A stretch of 64,000 bases of DNA, from assembly GCF_000190695.1 (NCBI RefSeq), contig NZ_GL870929.1, positions 1,812,320 through 1,876,319 on the forward strand, read 5' to 3'. Below, piece by piece: positions 1 through 7,730 of this stretch. Source of the stretch: Kingella denitrificans ATCC 33394 (lineage in GTDB: Bacteria > Pseudomonadota > Gammaproteobacteria > Burkholderiales > Neisseriaceae). Below the pieces are notes generated by a model. It did not search any database. It was given only the letters and a program-made list of their open reading frames with translations, and had not been told where the DNA came from. Position 1 is the stretch's first letter; each line of letters begins with the position of its first letter. The translations under genes and the position numbers were made by a program.

Positions 1-1
1 T

Positions 2-349
2 GTCCATAACTACCATGTGGATAAAAATTCTGACACTATGCACTTTAAAGGATTTAAAGCAGCAGATGTTCATTTTATCCGTTCCGGAAGTGATTTGGTG
101 CTTAGCACTTCTGAACAAGACAATGTACGTATTTCCGGATTCTTCTATGGTGAAAACTATCGTGTAGATACATTTGTCTTTGATGATGCAGCCATCAGTA
201 ATCCTGATTTTGCCAAGTATATTAATGCTGGCAATAATTTGGTACAGTCTATGTCCGTGTTTGGTTCCAAGACTGCTGCGGCAGGAGGAAATGTGGATGC
301 TAATACACAATCCGTACAACAGCCGTTATTGGTAACGCCATCTGCATAA
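2..349 (+). CDS. RTX-type secreted protein, C-terminal fragment
   Basis: The reading frame is open from the first bases of the window, so this is the 3' end of a longer gene and the GTG at 17 is not a true start. The visible 115 or so residues resemble the haemolysin-type calcium-binding-related domain at the C-terminus of FrpA/C- and RTX-like proteins: MHFKGFKAADVHFIRSGSDL, then a DNVRISGFF segment and an FDDAAI segment like the F-x-D-G-x-x-i motif. Such tails are usually exported by type I secretion. The protein ends in a low-complexity tail (TPSA) and a strong terminator follows. The full domain layout and any toxin domain lie outside the window. Confidence 0.6.
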   Translation, partial: VHNYHVDKNSDTMHFKGFKAADVHFIRSGSDLVLSTSEQDNVRISGFFYGENYRVDTFVFDDAAISNPDFAKYINAGNNLVQSMSVFGSKTAAAGGNVDANTQSVQQPLLVTPSA

Positions 350-382
350 GGAGCCTAATTACATTAGTGGCTTAAACTGAAA

Positions 383-418
383 AACAGCAATCAAGTTTAT
401 TTTGATTGCTGTTTTTTT
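383..418 (+). terminator. Intrinsic terminator of the RTX-like gene
   Basis: A 12-bp perfect stem (AACAGCAATCAA pairing with TTGATTGCTGTT) with a short AT-rich loop is followed by seven Ts. It sits 33 bp after the stop codon of the RTX-like gene and is not built from uptake sequences, unlike most terminators in this window. Confidence 0.85.
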
Positions 419-495
419 AATATTGGGATAAGGGTCGTATTTTGATTAGCCTTAATCGATGCGCTTCTAGCAATAATTAAGTTAATGATAAATCT

Positions 496-684
496 TTAAT
501 ATTTTATGACTTTGCGGCTGTTTTGCCATTGCGTAATAAAACGGTGGGGAAGTGATGATAAAGTGATGATAAAGTGATGATAAAGTGATGATAAAGTGAT
601 GATAAAGTGATGATAAAGTGATGATAAAACGTGTGTGTAACTATAAAGGCCATATTTAAGATAAGCTTGTCGGATAACACTCAT
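496..684 (-). CDS. Small ORF spanning the 11-bp repeat array (doubtful)
   Basis: A 62-codon frame starts in an ATGA overlap with the stop codon of the upstream wHTH gene (682-684), which would allow translational coupling. Its centre is the translated 11-bp repeat (LYHHFIITLSS about twice), and the frame runs out past the inferred left end of the element near 544. No domain is recognisable. The start overlap argues for translation, while the repeat content and crossing of the element end argue against a conserved protein. Confidence 0.25.
   Translation of the reverse strand: MSVIRQAYLKYGLYSYTHVLSSLYHHFIITLSSLYHHFIITLSSLPHRFITQWQNSRKVIKY
550..625. repeat. Seven tandem copies of an 11-bp unit
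   Basis: The unit AAAGTGATGAT is repeated about seven times without spacers just inside the left end of the Mu-like element. Because three units make 33 bp, the leftward frame reads the array as an 11-residue peptide repeat. The position suggests transposase or regulator binding sites at the element end, in the way Mu end sequences hold multiple MuA sites, but that is inference. Confidence 0.85.
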
Positions 685-926
685 CGGCTCAGTTTCCTAA
701 AAATCGGTGCCCGCGCGGGGGCAAAGCTGCTCAGTTGGTAATCGTTGCGGTGGCGGTGCAGCAGCCCCTGCGCCGCCAGCCGGTTCACATAGCGCGATAT
801 GCGCTGCGCGGTGCACGGGTGGGTCATGTTCACATGGCGGTGCAGGCTGCCCTTGTCAAACACCCGCAGGATTTTGATGGTGCGCCACATCGTCTCCTCA
901 ATCGGCTCTTTCCGCGGCGCACTCAT
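681..926 (-). CDS. Small winged-helix-like protein of the Mu-like element
   Basis: An 81-residue protein that begins inside the 3' end of the MuB-like gene (ATGA overlap at 923-926), so it belongs to the same transcript. The pattern GSLHRHVNMTHPCTAQRISR followed by VNRLAAQGLLHR reads as a helix-turn-helix plus a following helix and wing, as in small DNA-binding adaptors. It could modulate transposition or early transcription. I do not recognise a named family. Confidence 0.6.
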   Translation of the reverse strand: MSAPRKEPIEETMWRTIKILRVFDKGSLHRHVNMTHPCTAQRISRYVNRLAAQGLLHRHRNDYQLSSFAPARAPIFRKLSR

Positions 927-1651
927 GCCTTAACCCCCCGCTTCGGGCTCTCGCCGCGGTAAAACTCAAACCCCGGCAGCCGTTTCAGCCCCGCCATATC
1001 CAGCGTATCCACACCCGCCACCGCCGCCGCTTCGGCCAGATTGACCAAGTTCACGGTCACGCGCCGCACCGAGCCGTGGGCAATGTCCACAATATGCGCC
1101 AGCACGTCCGCGCCGATGGCCACGTCGGGCGCATACGCCTGCGCCAGCAGCGCGGCATCGTCCGCCGATACCGGCTGCGCGGGCAGCCAGTTGAGCACGC
1201 GCCCGTGGAAGCGCTCGTATTTTTTCAGCTTGTTGGGCAGCATCTCTTCGCCCACCAGCATAATCGGGCTTTGGCTGCCCTCGTAAATGTCGCGCACCAG
1301 CTCCACCATGCCCGCCTTGGCCACCAAATAATCCGCCTCGTCCAAAATCAGCGGCCGTTGGCTGGCGGCCAGCTGCTCGCAAATCAAATCCAGGTTGGCC
1401 GCGGTGGTTTTGGCGGCGGGAATGCCCATTTCAAAGCAGATTTTTTCCAGCAGGGTTTTTTTGCTCCACGCGCTCCTCAGTTGCACGTAATACGCCTGCG
1501 TGCTGTTGGCCACCGCCACCGTGGCCGTCGTCTTGCCGTAGCCCGAAGGGCCGTACAGCACGCCCAGGCCGGGCAGCCCGTCGGGGCGGTTCATCAGCCG
1601 CTCCATGGCAATGGCGACCAGGGACAAATTGTTGATATTGGCAATTTTCAT
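923..1651 (-). CDS. MuB-like AAA+ transposition ATPase
   Basis: A 242-residue AAA+ ATPase with Walker A GPSGYGKT at about residues 34-41 and Walker B LILDEAD at about 101-107. It lies directly after the MuA-like transposase on the same strand, as in Mu-like phages and related transposons. In that family the ATPase binds target DNA, delivers it to the transposase and sets target immunity. It is shorter than phage MuB (about 312 residues) and lacks an obvious N-terminal HTH domain, as in many Mu-like B proteins of Neisseria and Haemophilus. The 99-bp gap to the transposase gene contains a short direct repeat (TTGATGCCCTTAGG twice). Confidence 0.85.
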   Translation of the reverse strand: MKIANINNLSLVAIAMERLMNRPDGLPGLGVLYGPSGYGKTTATVAVANSTQAYYVQLRSAWSKKTLLEKICFEMGIPAAKTTAANLDLICEQLAASQRPLILDEADYLVAKAGMVELVRDIYEGSQSPIMLVGEEMLPNKLKKYERFHGRVLNWLPAQPVSADDAALLAQAYAPDVAIGADVLAHIVDIAHGSVRRVTVNLVNLAEAAAVAGVDTLDMAGLKRLPGFEFYRGESPKRGVKA

Positions 1652-1750
1652 GATAAAATCACTCCGTTGTTAAATGTTGATGCCCTTAGGGTTGATGCCC
1701 TTAGGCGGTTTGACACACGCGCAGAAAGTTCGGTTTTCTGCGCTTTTTCT

Positions 1751-3931
1751 TTAACCATACATCTGCCGCATCCGCTCCAGCACGGCCGCTTCCTGCTGCA
1801 CCTGCGGCGTGGCCATAAACTTGGCCTGTTCCGCCGTCCAGCTTTCGCGCGGCAGCGCGGATAAGCGGGCAAACTCAGCAGCGCGCGCCTGCGGTGTGGC
1901 GGGGCGCACCCAGCCTTCGGGCGGCGGCTCGGACGGCCGGAAGGCTGTTACCTTGGCCTTGGGCGGTGCGGGTTCGTCCGCCTTCGGCTGCATTTTCGCC
2001 ATCGCCAGCTGCGCCTGCTGTTGCAGCGCCTGCATGTCCAGCGTGCGGCCGCCCAAATTCATGCGGCCCTGGTGCTCCAGCACCCGCGCGGGACGTGCCG
2101 CCGCCAAAATGCTCTGCTTGTTGTCCAAACGTTTGATTTGTCCGGCCACACGCTTCTCTTTGGCCTGCTCAATCACGCTCACCGGCATATAGTCGATGCG
2201 GTTGCCGTTCCAATCGGCATGGCACACATAGCGCCCGTCGTCGTCAAACAGCCACACGCGCTCGGCGTTGTGCATGTCAAACGCCACCCGCAGCCGGTCG
2301 CCGTTGTATTCCTGCAATGCCGCGCTGTAATACACGTTGCGCCGCAGCGTCACCTGCCCGCGCTGTACCACGCGCACTTCCTGCGGCATAAACAGGTACA
2401 GGCTTTCGGCTTCGTCCACCGTTTGGATTTCCGCCCCCTGCGATTCCTTTAGCGCCCAAAGCTCGTTCGGCGTCATGTGGCGCGGACTGCCGGATATATC
2501 GGTTATTTTCGGCAGGCTGCGGTGCGGGCGGTTGTTGTAGTCCTCCACCGCCTGCGCCGCGATGCGCCGGAACTCGTCAAAGTCCGGCAGCAGGTTGGGC
2601 GACAGGCTCAAGATATTGCCCAGTGCGGGCACGCCTTTGAGCGCCGCTTCCTGCTTCATCAGTTTTCGCCCGGCCTTGTGCACCGCCTGACCCGCCTGCT
2701 TGTCCATATCCGCGCCGATATAGCTTTGCAGCCGCTTGGCCGCCTGCACCCACACCGTTTGGTGCAGCCGCTCAATCACGCCGCGCGCCTGCGAGCTATA
2801 CGGCAGCGAGTGCCGCATGGTAATGCCCAACCGCCCCATTAGGCCGGTGGCTTGGTCGCTCATCAGCGCGTTTTTATAGCCGCCGCCGTTGTCCACATAA
2901 AACACCGCCGGAATGCCGCCCGTTTTAACCGCATGGCACACCGCCGACAGCACCGCATAGCCGCTCTCCGCCAAATCCACGCTCCAACCCACAATCTTGC
3001 GCGTCGCCACGTCCGCCACCGTCGTAATTTCAGGGCGGAACGGCTTGCCCGAATCGGGGTGCAGCACCTCCGCGTCAAACGTATGGCCGTCGGCGGTATA
3101 AATGTCCGTCGGTTGCAGGTTTTTAAAGTCGCGCACCTTGTAAGGCTTGACGGTTTTTAACTCGCGGCTGCCCAGCCGCCCGTCCTCGCGCGCCACATTG
3201 CCCAGCTTGTCCAGCCAGCGCCGCGCCTGATGCACGCTCGGCAGCTTCGCCAGCGGTTGCTGCGCCAATTCCGCGCGTGCAAACAGCTCGAAAGCAGCCT
3301 GCACACTCGGTTTTTGCGGCGTGCGGTAAAACACCAAAAAGCGTTTAAACCATTCCGGCAGCGACAAATCCTTTTGCGGCACCTTCGGCAGCAGGCTGCC
3401 CGATTCCTCGCGCTGCTTAAACCAGCGGTGGATGGTGCGCTTGCTCGGCAAAGCCGCACCGCCGCCGCGCCTGTCGTTGGCCAGCCGCAGCATGTGCGCC
3501 AAATGCGGCATGTCCGGATGCTGCGCGCTCACCAAAAAGCCCGTAATCGCCTCGTCCTTGCCCACCTTGGTTTCCGCCATCAGCCGCTCAATCGCATTCA
3601 GCACGCCCAAACGCGCCCCCTCGCGCTGCCGCTGCACCTCCGTGCTGCCGTCCGCCACCGGGGCGGTATCGGCATCAGGCAGCGCCGCCACCGGCAGCGC
3701 GGCAAATTGCGCCGTTGCCAGCACCTGTTCCTGCTGCTGCCGCATAATGGCCGCCTGCACCTCCGGCGGTGGCATATATTCGCGTTTCTTGCCGCCCTTG
3801 CCGCCGCGCCCTGCTACTTCGCGGAACTGCCACGCGCCTTCTTTCACACGTTTAATCATTCCTGATTTACTCATTGGTAATTCAGGCAGCCCCATATCCA
3901 GTAATTCCTGAATAGAAAAATACGCTTTCAT
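1751..3931 (-). CDS. MuA-like DDE transposase
   Basis: A 726-residue protein that carries out strand cutting and joining at the element ends. The N-terminus has a Mu-type winged-helix domain (residues about 5-57, with the W-x-F-R and GRGGKGGKK wing signature). An HTH-like region follows (TIHRWFKQ near 165). The RNase H-fold core has D281 (YTADGHTF), D347 (YVDNGGGYKN) and E387 (RGVIERLH), matching the DDE triad spacing of MuA. A basic C-terminal region would recruit the MuB-like ATPase. The gene starts in an ATGA overlap with the Ner-like gene. One king3-type uptake sequence lies inside it near 3293, so the gene has probably resided in this lineage for some time. Confidence 0.92.
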   Translation of the reverse strand: MKAYFSIQELLDMGLPELPMSKSGMIKRVKEGAWQFREVAGRGGKGGKKREYMPPPEVQAAIMRQQQEQVLATAQFAALPVAALPDADTAPVADGSTEVQRQREGARLGVLNAIERLMAETKVGKDEAITGFLVSAQHPDMPHLAHMLRLANDRRGGGAALPSKRTIHRWFKQREESGSLLPKVPQKDLSLPEWFKRFLVFYRTPQKPSVQAAFELFARAELAQQPLAKLPSVHQARRWLDKLGNVAREDGRLGSRELKTVKPYKVRDFKNLQPTDIYTADGHTFDAEVLHPDSGKPFRPEITTVADVATRKIVGWSVDLAESGYAVLSAVCHAVKTGGIPAVFYVDNGGGYKNALMSDQATGLMGRLGITMRHSLPYSSQARGVIERLHQTVWVQAAKRLQSYIGADMDKQAGQAVHKAGRKLMKQEAALKGVPALGNILSLSPNLLPDFDEFRRIAAQAVEDYNNRPHRSLPKITDISGSPRHMTPNELWALKESQGAEIQTVDEAESLYLFMPQEVRVVQRGQVTLRRNVYYSAALQEYNGDRLRVAFDMHNAERVWLFDDDGRYVCHADWNGNRIDYMPVSVIEQAKEKRVAGQIKRLDNKQSILAAARPARVLEHQGRMNLGGRTLDMQALQQQAQLAMAKMQPKADEPAPPKAKVTAFRPSEPPPEGWVRPATPQARAAEFARLSALPRESWTAEQAKFMATPQVQQEAAVLERMRQMYG

Positions 3932-4176
3932 ACCGCACTCTCTTCATACAAATAACGGTAGCGCGGGCGGATACGCCGCCCGTCGGCCGTCCACCGTTCG
4001 GGGAACAATTCGTGCAGGGGCTTGCCCATAATCTGGGCAATCGCCTTTTCTCCCGCCAAACTTGGCTTGCGCAATGCCAGGCGCACCGTCGATGGGTCGG
4101 TTTGCGTTTCCCGCGCAACATCCGCCAGCGTGTAGCCCGCCATCCGCAGCCGTGCCTTAATCAACTCTGGGTGCAT
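3928..4176 (-). CDS. Ner-like HTH regulator
   Basis: An 82-residue protein starting MHPELIKARLRMAGYTLADV. The start at 4176 is chosen because AAGGAG lies eight bases upstream; the frame is open further upstream but shows no second site. The TLADVARETQTDPSTVRLAL segment is a lambda-type helix-turn-helix typical of Ner/Nlp proteins, which repress or tune the early promoter in Mu-like elements. It is the first gene of the leftward transposition operon and overlaps the transposase gene by four bases. Confidence 0.8.
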   Translation of the reverse strand: MHPELIKARLRMAGYTLADVARETQTDPSTVRLALRKPSLAGEKAIAQIMGKPLHELFPERWTADGRRIRPRYRYLYEESAV

Positions 4177-4541
4177 ATTGCTACTCCTTAAAAACAACAC
4201 ATCTTTTATAAAGGTAAAAAACCACTCAATCGGCCGCCCGCCACATGCAGGCGGCCTGTTCAGTAGTCTCCAATCCCGGGGAACAAACAATCCCCGTTTA
4301 TTCGGCTTTTTGTCCAAATTGTTAAAGAGCGGTGCAAATCGGTTATACTGTTTTAAACTTCCCGTTTGCGAGATGTAAACAATGATAAAGTAGTACACCA
4401 AAGTACGCAACTTAAATTTACAAGTATTTTGCATATATTTTATATACCATTGTTTTAAAACGGATTAAAGTTTACAACAAAGTGTACTACTTGGTGCACA
4501 ACCTTGTGATTTAGTAGTACACCTTTTATTGAGAGATTAGT
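4177..4541. promoter_or_regulatory. Divergent control region with GTAGTACACC operator-like sites
   Basis: This 365-bp gap separates the leftward Ner-transposase operon from the rightward repressor. The 10-mer GTAGTACACC occurs at 4390-4399 and 4514-4523, and its near-complement GTGTACTAC at 4482-4490. The last site lies 18 bp before the repressor start. Another inverted repeat (GGCCGCC/GGCGGCC) lies at about 4232-4256. The repeated sites are the natural candidates for repressor operators, as in the Mu early control region. No promoter boxes were assigned with confidence. Confidence 0.55.
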
Positions 4542-5354
4542 ATGGAATTAAGCGCACAAGAAATTGTGAATTTAGTGAAGAGCGCCGCCGATAACGGCGT
4601 AATTATTGATTTGCCCGGTAGCAAAGTTGGTGTAAAGATACGTGCTGAAAATCAGAATTGGGAAAGAAAAACAGTACAGGGGAAGGGGGGCAAGGGTGGA
4701 ATAAAAACTGTTTATACATTACCGCCTTATGTCATTCAAGAGCTTAAAGAAAAAGACCTATTGCACCTATTGGATACCCCCACCACCGCCCCACCACCGG
4801 CACCGGCCAAACTCCACCGCTCTTTCCCTAAAACACCCGCGCGCACCGGCGGCGGCATTCCCGAATTCATGCGCCCCATGGTCGCCGAATACGACGACTG
4901 GGCGGCGGAGCAGGGCACGGACAGCATCGTCCCCGTGCGCTACCACACCAACGTGTTCGGCAGCGCAGGCAATGGCTATGCGTTCGGCGAGGAGCTGCGC
5001 ACCGAGGCCATGTGGTTTCGCAGCTCGTTCTTCGATGTGCTGGGCGTAAAGCCGGCGCATTGCTTCTGTACCCGCGTCAAAGGCGACAGCATGTACCCCA
5101 CGCTCACCGACCGCGGCACGGTGCTCTGGCAGATGACCTCGCGCTATACGGGCGCGGGCATCTACCTGTTCCGGCAGGTGGACGAGCTGCGGATTAAGCG
5201 TTTGCAGCAGATTAACGGCCACACGTTCAGCGTGATTAGCGATAATGCCAACAAGGATATTTATCCGACCGAAACACTGGATTTGCGCGAAATGCAAGAT
5301 TACGAGTTTGAGGTGTACGGCCGCTACTTGTGGGATTGCAGCATTAAGCCGTGA
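4542..5354 (+). CDS. Mu-like repressor with S24 autopeptidase domain
   Basis: A 270-residue CI/c-type repressor. The N-terminal part (about 1-70) resembles the winged-helix domain of the transposase (W-x-R-K-T, GKGGKGGIKTVYTLP), as expected if repressor and transposase recognise related sites. A proline-rich linker follows (about 78-105). The C-terminal S24/LexA-like domain has serine S183 in GDSMYP and lysine K219 in LRIKRLQ, the expected Ser-Lys dyad. This points to SOS-type self-cleavage and derepression after DNA damage. It is divergent from the transposition operon and is followed by a clear terminator. Confidence 0.85.
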   Translation: MELSAQEIVNLVKSAADNGVIIDLPGSKVGVKIRAENQNWERKTVQGKGGKGGIKTVYTLPPYVIQELKEKDLLHLLDTPTTAPPPAPAKLHRSFPKTPARTGGGIPEFMRPMVAEYDDWAAEQGTDSIVPVRYHTNVFGSAGNGYAFGEELRTEAMWFRSSFFDVLGVKPAHCFCTRVKGDSMYPTLTDRGTVLWQMTSRYTGAGIYLFRQVDELRIKRLQQINGHTFSVISDNANKDIYPTETLDLREMQDYEFEVYGRYLWDCSIKP

Positions 5355-5398
5355 TGGTGTTTTGATGGTTTTTGATAATTTGCTGATAGCTTTATGAC

Positions 5399-5450
5399 AA
5401 AAAACGCGCAAAACCTGCCAGAAATCTGCTCATTTTTGCGCGTTTTTTTT
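5399..5450 (+). terminator. Terminator of the Mu-like repressor gene
   Basis: AAAAAACGCGCAAAA pairs with TTTTTGCGCGTTTTTTTT across a loop of about 19 bases, 45 bp after the repressor stop codon. Confidence 0.8.
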
Positions 5451-5555
5451 GCAATTTGTTTTTTGCACGTCCATTAGGCTGCGTGCTTGTGTTTTCGGGT
5501 GTTTTGCGCCTTTTTTGGCGTGCTGTTTCTTATGACAAAACTATCACCCCCCCAC

Positions 5556-5617
5556 ACGTACTATTTGTACGCCTTGCGGCTCGCCGCCTTGTCTCATTTT
5601 TATTTTAATCCACTATA
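5556..5617. repeat. Truncated Correia repeat at the right border of the Mu-like element
   Basis: Only the right 62 bp of the roughly 106-bp Correia unit is present: it begins at ACGTACTATTTGTACGCC and ends with TTTTAATCCACTATA. The left half is replaced by the C7 tract and terminal repeat of the Mu-like element. The missing half is not found next to the other end of the element. Confidence 0.85.
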
Positions 5618-5650
5618 ACGAGCCGCGAATACGGCGTGAAGCCGTCTGTT

Positions 5651-6061
5651 TTAATCATACGGGTCGATTTGTGCCCGGCCGCTCATCGCATCCACATCCA
5701 CATCGTATTTCCTGCCGCCGCTGAGGATTTCGAATTCATAACGGCTGCCGTGTTTGCCGATGTCGAATTCTGCTTCGGTGATGATGCCGCCGTTGGTGGC
5801 CGAAAAAGCAGCCTGCGCGGCTTCCACTGCCGTAATGTTGCTTTGCCCTGCCAGCTTGGGCAGATAATTGGCGCCCGCTCCTGCGGCGATGCCGAGCAAT
5901 ACGGCCGCCGCACCGCTTTTCAGCAGCAGCGCGCGCGAGGGCTTGAGTTTCCGCACGGCGTGCCAAAGCCATAAACCGCCTTGTTTGCCGTATGCCCAAC
6001 CTTTTTTGGCAGCCTGCACCGCTTTTTCTTTGCCTTTCGGATCAAATTGGATGTTTATCAT
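5651..6061 (-). CDS. PepSY-domain protein with one membrane segment
   Basis: A 136-residue protein. A cytoplasmic basic segment (1-45) is followed by one hydrophobic helix (about 48-66, SGAAAVLLGIAAGAGANYLP). The C-terminal part has the PepSY pattern: ITAVEAAQAAFSA, then EAEFDIGKHGSRYEFEIL and GRKYDVDVDAMSGR. PepSY domains outside peptidases are thought to bind or inhibit partners in the envelope. Its neighbour 80 bp upstream on the same strand (6140-6448) is a second, signal-peptide-bearing PepSY protein, so the two probably share a transcript. The start has AAGGAG upstream. Confidence 0.75.
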   Translation of the reverse strand: MINIQFDPKGKEKAVQAAKKGWAYGKQGGLWLWHAVRKLKPSRALLLKSGAAAVLLGIAAGAGANYLPKLAGQSNITAVEAAQAAFSATNGGIITEAEFDIGKHGSRYEFEILSGGRKYDVDVDAMSGRAQIDPYD

Positions 6062-6139
6062 TGCATCGCTCCTTAAATTCTGTTTCAGGCAGCCTGCAAA
6101 ACCGTGCCGCTGCCCGAATATCGCGTGTCAATCTATTTC

Positions 6140-6448
6140 TCAATCGTCCAAGCGGGAAGACAAAACTTCGCCTGTTCTTGCATTGACTTCCACATCGTAT
6201 TTGCGGCCGTCCGCCTTGCGTATTTCCACATCGAAATGGTCCGGTTTGCTGCGGCTGCGGTCAAATTCCACTTCTACTGCCGTGCCGCCGCCCACTTTAT
6301 TCGAGGCGATTTGCGCGGCTTTTTCGCGTGTGATGTAGTTGCCGCGGTTGTGTTCGTAATACTGGCGGTCCGACCCTGCCGATGCGGGCAGTGTGGCGGC
6401 AATCAGAGTAGCGGCCAAGAAAGCGGCTGTGGTTTTTGAAGTTTTCAT
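6140..6448 (-). CDS. Periplasmic PepSY-domain protein
   Basis: A 102-residue protein with a cleavable signal peptide (MKTSKTTAAFLAATLIAATLPASA). A single PepSY unit follows: ITREKAAQIASNKVGG, AVEVEFDRSR, FDVEIRKADGRKYDVEVNARTGEVL. The arrangement matches YpeB/PepSY periplasmic proteins of about 100 residues. It precedes the membrane-anchored PepSY protein at 5651-6061 on the same strand. In related bacteria such pairs sometimes sit by two-component systems, but none is visible here. Confidence 0.78.
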   Translation of the reverse strand: MKTSKTTAAFLAATLIAATLPASAGSDRQYYEHNRGNYITREKAAQIASNKVGGGTAVEVEFDRSRSKPDHFDVEIRKADGRKYDVEVNARTGEVLSSRLDD

Positions 6449-6620
6449 GGGATAATCTCCGTCGGTTGAAAAAAATGTTGTTGAACAACGCTTCGCAGTA
6501 TAGGGCGCAAAAATTAGCTTAAAATTAGGCCATTGTTAAAAAAACGTAAACCGTTCTTCCAAACGGCATGCCATCCCGATAATGCAATTTCAATCCCCGC
6601 CAAAATGTCTGTACAAAAAG

Positions 6621-6659
6621 GTGCAGGCTGCTTTTTGGGATTCGGAAAGCAGCCTGCAC
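6621..6659. terminator. DUS-pair hairpin
   Basis: GTGCAGGCTGCTT and AAGCAGCCTGCAC face each other over a 13-base loop, between the PepSY pair and the next rightward gene. Confidence 0.7.
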
Positions 6660-6697
6660 GTTCACCCGCTCATGCCATGTTTTAGAAAGGCAAAACC

Positions 6698-7666
6698 ATG
6701 TTGCCCGTCCCCAAAACCCCGCACGCGCTCTACCGCGCCATGTTCCTCTACATCGTTGCCGCATTCGGTATCGGCTGGCTTCTGCCCGTGAACGGCGCGC
6801 TATGGGGCATCTTGCTGGCGACTGCGCTGGTGCTGTATCTGCAAATCCGCTCGCTGGCACGCGGCGAAAACCGGCTGTACGACCGATTCCGCGCCAGCAA
6901 AAGCGGTATCTCTTCGCTGCAATGGCTTTATTTGATGATTGCCGTTACGGGTATGGTCATCGCCTTTTACGGCAACACGGCGGCCTCATACGGCGAATTG
7001 CGCGAAGCACGCGGCATCGTGCCCGCCAAACCGTATAAAGAAAGCACCGAATGTTATGCCCGGCAGGAGGCCTTATCCCAAAACGAGTTTGTCCAATTCC
7101 TACTCGGCCGCCCCTGCCGCCATGTGAGCGATACCAGCTACCTTCCTTTCCCCAACGGCGGCGAAACCCTGTATTTGAGCTGTTCTGCCGACCTGCGCGA
7201 CGCCTGCGAATCCGCCTACGCCCACGCCGGCAAACCGGCCGTGGTGAAATACAGCGGCTCGCACCTGTATGAAATGGAAGTGGACAGCGTGCCAATCTAC
7301 CGTTATGCCGACCAAGCCGCCCGATTCAACCGCGAGCGCAAATCCGCCCTGCTGGACGCGCTCATCGCCGTGCCGTTGTTCGCCCTGCCGCTGATGTGGT
7401 TCCACCGCCGCTTCGACGATTGGCAGAACGCGCTGGCCGAAGGCGAAACCGTGCCAGATGAAACGCCGCAGTGGTGGAAATACACCGTGTTGTGCTGCTG
7501 GTATCTGCCGCTTGCCGCCGCCTTTGTCTGGGCGGGCATCGGCTGGTGGCGCAACATTGACGAGCCGATTGCATTGACCATCGGGCTGCTGTTCATCGGC
7601 GCGTTGCTGTTGTTCACCCTGCGCGGCGCGTATCGCGTGTTTCATCCAAAGCAGCCTGCACGCTGA
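6698..7666 (+). CDS. Membrane protein of unknown function
   Basis: A 322-residue protein starting after AGAAAGG. Two N-terminal transmembrane helices (about 14-47 and 73-97) are followed by a roughly 120-residue soluble part with four cysteines (ECYARQEAL, RPCRHVSD, LSCSADLRDACES). Three more helices lie near 220-237, 265-283 and 290-310. The Cys-rich central domain would face the periplasm if the N-terminus is cytoplasmic. I do not recognise a family. A DUS pair follows the gene. Confidence 0.6.
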   Translation: MLPVPKTPHALYRAMFLYIVAAFGIGWLLPVNGALWGILLATALVLYLQIRSLARGENRLYDRFRASKSGISSLQWLYLMIAVTGMVIAFYGNTAASYGELREARGIVPAKPYKESTECYARQEALSQNEFVQFLLGRPCRHVSDTSYLPFPNGGETLYLSCSADLRDACESAYAHAGKPAVVKYSGSHLYEMEVDSVPIYRYADQAARFNRERKSALLDALIAVPLFALPLMWFHRRFDDWQNALAEGETVPDETPQWWKYTVLCCWYLPLAAAFVWAGIGWWRNIDEPIALTIGLLFIGALLLFTLRGAYRVFHPKQPAR

Positions 7667-7687
7667 CCGAACAAGTGCAGGCTGCTT
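7649..7687. terminator. DUS-pair hairpin
   Basis: AAGCAGCCTGCAC and GTGCAGGCTGCTT flank a 13-base loop. The left arm overlaps the last codons of the preceding membrane-protein gene. Confidence 0.65.
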
Positions 7688-7730
7688 GGCCATTGCCGTA
7701 TATCTGCGGCCGAAATCTTGGAGAAACCCC

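Larger units (their letters stand above)
544..5555. mobile_element. Compact Mu-like transposable element
   Basis: A leftward cluster of Ner-like regulator, MuA-like transposase, MuB-like ATPase and two small proteins, with a divergent S24-type repressor at the right, has the layout of the early region of phage Mu. No head, tail or lysis genes follow. Imperfect terminal inverted repeats can be read: GTGGGGAAGTGAT at 544-556 and the complement of GTGGGGGGGTGAT at the right end (5543-5555), 11 of 13 bases identical. No matching 5-bp target duplication is evident. The right end touches a truncated Correia repeat. The exact ends are inferred from the inverted repeats only. Confidence 0.6.

Noticed and set aside
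550..625. CRISPR-like array
   Set aside because: The 11-bp units are directly contiguous with no spacers, and no cas genes are present.
540..5559. Target-site duplication for the Mu-like element
   Set aside because: The flanking 5-mers AACGG and CACGT share only the central ACG, which is not enough to claim a duplication.
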